NCBI GenBank assembly: GCA_036346255.1
Contig: CM070628.1
Coordinates: 23,823,840 to 23,887,839, forward strand
Direction: 5' to 3'
DNA: 64,000 bases
Source: Ampelocalamus luodianensis
Lineage: Eukaryota; Streptophyta; Magnoliopsida; Poales; Poaceae
The notes under the pieces were generated by a model. The model was given only the letters and a program-made list of their open reading frames with translations. It did no database searches and had not been told where the DNA came from. Every line of letters starts with the position of its first letter. The stretch's first letter is position 1. The position numbers and the translations under genes were made by a program. Shown one piece after another: positions 58,041-64,000 of this stretch.

Positions 58041-59964
58041 ATGGCTAGTGAGGGTATGCATATAGGAAAGGCTCCTTGTTTGATGGCTCAAATTATTCTT
58101 ATTGGAAAATTAGAATGTCTATTTTCTTAAAAGCCATGAGTCCAAACATATGGAAAATTGTAAATGAGGGTTACGTTATGCCTCTTGATCCAACAATCCT
58201 CACGGTTCAAGATGAACGTAATGCTCATTTAGATGCTCAAGCTATGAATGCTCTCTTTGGTGCTTTGAACGCGGATGAGTTCAATAGGGTGAGCAATTTG
58301 AAACCGCTCATGCTATTTGGACTACCCTCTCCAAATTCATGAGGGCACATCCACGGTCAAAGAAGCCAAATTGCATAGGCTTGGATTAAATATGAGACAT
58401 TCATAATGTTGCCTCATGAAAACATCACCGAGATGTACTCAAGACTCAACAACATTGTGAATGAACTCAAAGGCTTTGATACTAACCTTCTTGATGTTGA
58501 TGTTGTGCGCAAAATGCTTAGGGCCCTTCCGATAATATGAGACGTTGGTGACATTATTTCTCAACTCTCCCGAGTTGCCAAGAATGACACCAACCGGACT
58601 TTTGGGCAACCTCATCACTAACGAGCTATACAAGAAGGACAAGGAAGAGCTATTGGAATCATCTTCATCCAAGAAGAAAATTACCGCTTTCAAAGCTAAA
58701 GCGGAATCAAGTGATGATGAAGATGAAGAAGAAGACTCGGATGAGGAGTACGCTCTTCTTGTGAGGAAAATGAAGAAATTCATGAGAAGACGCCCACATC
58801 GAAACTTCAACTTCAACAAATTCAGGAAAGGGCAATCCTTAAGTGACAACAAGCGATATAGCAACATTCGTTGTTATGGATGTGATGAGAAAGGGCACAT
58901 AATCTCAATTGCCCCAACAAGAAGGATGACAAAGATAAATCATCAAAGAAGAAAGAATTCGATGGAAAGAAGAAGTTTTTCAAAAGGCTTCACAAAAGGG
59001 CAAAATGAAGCTCATATTGGAGAATGGGATTCGACGAAGAATATTCGATTCGATTTGAATCAAGTGATGAAGAGTCTTCTAAGAAAAGAGGACTTGTCGG
59101 CATCGCCATAAAGGAAGCTCCATCACTCTTCTCGCCTCCTACATGTCTTATGGCAAAAGGAGATAAGGTAAAATCCTTTGATGATGATGCTCCTTCATGT
59201 GATGAACTAATGGACATGGTAGAAGATTTAAATGAATATGTTGGAAAGGAGAAATCTAAATTTAAAGTCTTAAAAGGAGTATATCTCTCTAAAGACTCTT
59301 ATGAGGAGCTAAAGGAAGCTCATGATTCTCTCCTCCCAAAAGATATAGAAAATCACATTCAAATATTGGTATTACGTGTGATTTAATAAATGAGATGCAT
59401 AGAGTAGAAAGTATGCCAAATGCAAAATCCATGTCTAGTACTTCTACTTCTTGTGATGATTTGCTATCCATGCCTTGTTACTCAAATAATGATTCAATTG
59501 CAAATACTTGTGATCCTTTGTTAATTGTTGAAAATCATGAGTTAAAAGAGCAAGTCACCAAGCTAAGCAAGAGCTTAGAAAGATGCTTCAAGGGTAAAGC
59601 AACCACTGACAAATTATTGAGTGAGCAAAGGTGCTCATTCAATAAGGAAGGACTTGGGTATGTACCCAAGAAAGGTAAGAAACCGGTTAACAAGCCTCCA
59701 AGGTTTATTAAGCAAAATGGTAAATATTGCAATAAATGTGGTAAGGTAGGACACATGTCAAATACTTGTTTAAATATTAATGTTAAAACCTATGGCATTT
59801 ATGATTCTTGCTACATGCTTAAGAAGTCCATTGATGGTAAAATAATTGCAAGATTTATTGGCACTTCGATTTTAGGCGCTAAAAAGAATGCTATTTGGGT
59901 GCCTAAAACCTTGGTCACTAATCTCCAAGGACCCAAACAAATTTGGGTACCTAAAAGAAATTGA
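58041..59964 (+). pseudogene. Gag of SIRE-like copia element (broken by one-base gaps)
   Basis: ATG at 58041 (MASEGMHIGKAPC). The Gag core reads FDGSNYSYWKIRMSIFLKAM, DERNAHLDAQAMNALFGALN and HENITEMYSRLNNIVNELKG with frame changes between pieces. It has an acidic region (SSDDEDEEEDSDEEYALL near 58710-58765), a zinc knuckle CYGCDEKGH (58874-58900) and a second CNKCGKVGHMSNTC (about 59728-59769). Apparent single missing bases at about 58079-58081, 58336-58338, 58529-58531 and 58907-58908, each in a short homopolymer, account for most frame breaks. SIRE-type Gag is large, in line with the about 640 codons seen. Confidence 0.82.
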
Positions 59965-59978
59965 TTCTTGTTTTGTAG

Positions 59979-62900
59979 GTGAACTATAAGACCGGTGGAA
60001 AACATTGGGTGCTTGATAGTGGATGCACTCAACACATGACCGGTGATAGAAAAATGTTCACCACATTCGAGAACGTAAAAGGAAGTGACAAGATCACCTT
60101 TGGAGATAATAGTAAAGGAAAGGTAATAGGATTGGGTAAAATTGCTATCTCAAATGACCTTTCCATTTCGAATGTATCTTTAGTTGAATCACTTAATTTC
60201 AATTTATTATCCGTTACCCAAATTTGTGATCTTGATTTAATTTGCTCCTTCTCAAATGAAGGTGTGTCAATTTCAAGTGTAAAGTATAATGCTTTAGTTT
60301 TCAAAGGCTTTAGATTTGGAAATCTTTACTTGGTTGATTTTTCCACAAATGCTTCATGCTTACAAAATTGTTTAATTGCAAAAACTTCCTTGGGTTGGCT
60401 TTGACATAGAAGGCTAGCTCATGTTGGCATGATTCAACTTAAAAAACTTTTCAAACATGATCTAGTTGTTGGCTTGAAAGATGTGAAGTTTGAGAAAAAT
60501 CGACTTTGTAGTGCTTGTCAAGCCGGTAAACAAGTCGCAAGCTCTCACCCTTCCAAGAGTATCATGTCAACCTCTAGACCATTGGAACTCTTACATATGG
60601 ATTTGTTTGGGCCAACAACCTATAAGAGTATCGGGGGAAATAGCTATTGTTTAGTTATCGTAGATGATCACTCTAGATATTCATGGGTGTTCTTTCTAGA
60701 TGACAAGAGCGAAACCTCCGGAATTTTCAAAAACTTTGCTAAAAGGGCTCAAAATGAATTTGATTTCAAAATAAAGAAAATCCGTAGTGATAATGGTTCC
60801 GAGTTAAAAAATACTAAAGTTGAAGACTTTGTGATGAACTTGAATAAAGCACAAATTTTCCACGACCTACACTCCGAGCAAAATGGAGTTGTAGAAAGGA
60901 AAATCGTACATTAATTGAAATGGCTAGACAATGCTTGATGAATATAATACTCCGATAGTTTTGGCGGAAGCAATTAACACCGCTTGTCATGCCATAAATC
61001 GTCTCTATTTGCATCGCCTTTTGAAAAAGACTTCCTATGAACTCCTTGTTGGAAGAAACCAACATCTCTTATTTTCGAGTTTTCGGTTGTAAGTGTTACA
61101 TTTTGAATAAAGGTGTTCGTCTTTCAAAATTTGATAGTCGCTATGATGTTGGCTTCTTACTTGGGTATTCATCTAATAGTAAAGCATACCGTGTCTTCAA
61201 CAAAACTCCGGTTTAGTTGAGGAAAGACATGATGTGCAATTTGATGAAACTAATGGCTCTCAAGAAGAGCATGAGAATTTGGATGATGTAGGTCACGAAG
61301 CACTAAGAAAAGCAATGGAATACATGCAAATAGGTGACATCAAGCCCGAAGATAATCCATCATCTTCCACTCAAGTTGAGCCTCCCACCTCTTCCTCAAG
61401 TCAAATACAACTAAATGGAGAGGACAATAAGGAAGATGATCAACCATCAAACCTACCACCAAGAATTCACAATGCAATTTCAAAAGATCATCCAATAGAT
61501 CAAATATTGGGTGATGTAAGTAAGGGTGTTCAAACTCGATCTCGTGTTGCTTCATTTTGTGAACATTACTCTTTTGTCTCTTCACTTGAGCCAAAGAATA
61601 TAGATGAAGCACTTGAAGATCCGGATTGGATGATTGCAATGCATGAAGAGCTCAATAATTTCATTCGAAACGAAGTTTGGACATTAGTGGATAGACCCAA
61701 AGAACACAATATCATTGGTACAAGATGGGTGTTTAGAAACAAGCAAGATGAAAATGGCATGGTAGTAAGAAACAAAGCAAGATTGGTCGCACAAGGTTTT
61801 CACAAGTCGAAGGTTTGGATTTTGGTGAAAATTTTGCTCCGTAGCTAGACTTGAGTCAATTCAGATACTACTTGCTTTTGCATCATGCTTTGATATTAAA
61901 TTATTTCAAATGGATGTCAAAAGTGCTTTCTTAAATGGAGAAATATCCGAACTTGTATTTGTTGAACAACCACCCGGTTTTGAAGATCCTAAGAATCCTA
62001 ATCATATCTATAAACTCTCCAAGGCACTCTATGGTCTTAAACAAGCTCCTAGAGCATGGTATGAACGCCTCGTAGATTTTCTAGTTTCAAAAGGGTTCAA
62101 AATTGGGAAAATTGATTCAACTTTGTTCACCAAAATCTTAGATGATGATTTCTTTGTATGTCAAATTTATGTTGATGATATCATTTTGGATCTACTAATC
62201 AAGACTTTTGCAAAGAATTTGGTGATATGATGTCTAGGAATTTGAAATGTCCATGATTGGAGAGCTTAGCTATTTCCTTGGACTTCAAATCAAGCAACTC
62301 AAAGATGGAACTTTTGTAAGTCAAACAAAGTATGCAAAGGACTTGATCAAGAGATTTGGCATGGAAGATGCAAAACCTATCAAGACTCCCATGGCAACCA
62401 ACGGTCATCTCGACCTTAATGAGGAGGTAAATCGGTAGATTTAAAGCTTTATAGGTCTATGATTTGTAGTTTACTTTATCTTACCGCATCTAGGCCCGAT
62501 ATCATGTTTAGTGTTTGCATGTGTGCACGGTTTCAAGCATCTCCAAAAGAGTGTCATTTAATGGCCAAAAAGAATACTAAGATATTTAAAGCATTCCTCT
62601 AGCATTGGCCTATGGTTCCTAAAGGTGCTAAATTTGATTTAATTGGATACTCGGACTCCGATTATGCGGGTTGCAAAGTGGATAGAAAAAGCACCTCGAA
62701 ATTATCAATTCTTAGGAGATCTTTAGTATCATGGTCATCCAAGAAACAAAACTCCATAGCTTTATCCACCGCCGGCCGAATATGTCTCCGCGGTAGTTGT
62801 TGTGCTCAATTGCTATGGATGAGGCAAACCACGATGGATTATGGAATTAAAATTAATAAAATGCCTCTTTTGTGTGATAATGATAGTGCGATGAAAATAG

Positions 62901-63107
62901 CAAATAATCTGTTCAACACTCAAGAACCAAGCATATCGACATTCGCCACCATTTCTTGAGAGATCATGTGGGCAAGGGAGATATTGAAATTAGCCACATC
63001 CGAACCGAAGATCAATTAGCGGACATTTTCACCAAACCATTAGATGAAGGCCGGTTTGCAAATTGAGGAATGAATTAAATGTCATAGACTATTCAAACAT
63101 TTGTTGA
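59979..63107 (+). pseudogene. Pol of SIRE-like copia element: protease, integrase, reverse transcriptase, RNase H
   Basis: Protease with HWVLDSGCTQHMTG (60003-60040). GAG-pre-integrase HRRLAHVGMIQLKKL (60406-60450) after a TGA, then integrase with ELLHMDLFGPTTYKSIGG, DDHSRYSWVFFLDD and EQNGVVERK (to 60905), continuing in other frames to about 61210. A linker rich in Ser and acidic residues is at 61210-61560. Reverse transcriptase: WMIAMHEELNNFIRNEVWTL (61627-61690), MDVKSAFLNGEI, LYGLKQAPRAWYERL, YVDDII near 62168-62185, GELSYFLGLQIKQL. RNase H: IGYSDSDYAGCKVDRKSTS (62640-62700) and the tail DQLADIFTKPLDEGRF, ending at TGA 63105-63107. Frame breaks at 60897-60903, about 61050, about 61855 and 63055-63057 again look like missing bases in short runs. 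The order integrase before RT confirms copia. Confidence 0.85.
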
Positions 63108-64000
63108 AACATTTGCCTCATGCATTGTGTTTGATTTGATGTTATTCAAAAGCTTTACTGAAGAAAATATTTTCAAAATGTTATAACGATTATCTATGTT
63201 CATAAAAATTATATTCTTGTATAGACATTAGTCTATTCTATGCATAATGATCCTAATGACTCTTAAATTGATTGCAAAACTAAGGGTCATTTGCAAATAA
63301 TCTCATCTCATCTTTATCCGAATCTGCTTTTGAAGTTCCAGATAATCGGTATGACCGGCGGGTTATGTGCGGTATGACCGCAGTGCGGTACTACCGGCAC
63401 AAAAACCACGGTACTACCGCTTTGCGGTATTACCGACGGCCAAAGGGCGGAACTACCGCATCAGTTTCGAAAGAAAAGTAACCCTAGAGGTCATTTTTCT
63501 CCCGTGCCTCTCTTCCTTTTCTCTCTCTTCTCTTTCTCTCCCGAAAATCCTCTCTCCCAAAACTCCTTCCCACTCGGTTGTTTCTCAAATCTTGGTGAAC
63601 CCTTGCATCTCTAGGGTTTAACTCCTCCATCTCTCAAGGTAAAACATCCTTAAATCCTCGTTTTACCGTTTGATTCAAACCCTAGGTCACTTTCTAGTTG
63701 ATTTGAAATGCGGATGTTTTTGTGTGATTCCAGTTGGGCAAAATAGCAAGATTGATGTTTAATGATGTTAGTACATCTATTTCTTGGATTCAAACCAAAA
63801 GAAACATCAATTTTGGTTAGATTCATCGCCTCGAGGTCGCAGTCAGAAAGCGGTACTACAGCGTTCATACGCTGTGAGTACAGGGAACGGTAATACTGGG
63901 CGGACAATGGCGGTATTACCGCACCTTCGGTACTCTGGTGAGGAATCATGGTACTACCGATTTTACTGACAGAACAGAAAATCATTCAAATTCAAATTAA
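63108..64000 (+). mobile_element. Internal region downstream of pol in the SIRE-like element
   Basis: No gene is recognised. It contains two clusters of the CGGTA-N-TACCG type motif (63346-63465 and 63850-63965), a pyrimidine-rich tract (63500-63560) and TCTAGGGTTTAACTCC (63610-63625), resembling a 5' untranslated region. SIRE-type elements often carry an extra reading frame between pol and the 3' LTR; any such frame would start beyond the window. The 3' LTR is not reached. Confidence 0.45.

Overview
This is a nuclear plant segment, almost certainly from a large grass (Poaceae) genome. The evidence is one intron-containing host gene with a GC-rich first exon, surrounded by nested LTR retrotransposons with very long LTRs, a LINE, and CACTA- and hAT-type DNA transposon remains. 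There is no sign of prokaryotic or organellar sequence. About 2 kb of 64 kb is host gene; nearly all the rest is mobile-element sequence, much of it broken.

Layout: 1-5622, a minus-strand Ty3/gypsy-type element (G1) with no recognisable protein in its internal domain. 5891-~7280, a non-autonomous CACTA-like element carrying a possible captured gene fragment. 7730-15077, two copies of a non-coding LTR family (X1 minus, X2 plus) in inverted orientation; their LTRs carry arrays of short stem-loops. 15078-~19105, the non-coding internal region of X2. 19106-25795, the 3' end of a chromodomain Ty3/gypsy element (G2) with its 4.6 kb LTR. 25796-28072, the 3' end of a Ty1/copia element (C1) with a short LTR. 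28227-30147, a four-exon ALKBH2-like DNA repair dioxygenase gene. 30213-55680, a minus-strand Ty1/copia element (C2) split by a LINE (32706-35350), a 14.5 kb gypsy element called A (35515-50033, TSD CGAAG) and a solo LTR of A's family (50743-55668, TSD GTTGC). 55681-56604, a hAT transposase remnant inserted into C2. 56605-64000, a SIRE/Maximus-like copia element that interrupts the hAT and runs off the window.

The nesting can be read precisely: removing element A, the LINE and the solo LTR brings the C2 integrase and protease reading back together. Relative order is C2 first, then the LINE, A, hAT and solo LTR inside it, then the SIRE-like element inside the hAT.

Many frame breaks in otherwise well-conserved genes look like single missing bases in short homopolymer runs (the SIRE gag/pol and ALKBH2 exon 4; the LINE has a one-base frame slip in an A run). 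That pattern suggests consensus sequence error as much as true decay, so pseudogene calls here should be read with caution. The most unusual structures are the stem-loop arrays in the X LTRs, a 93-bp intron-like segment kept at identical length in three A-family LTRs, and the CGGTA-N-TACCG palindromes scattered through the SIRE-like element.
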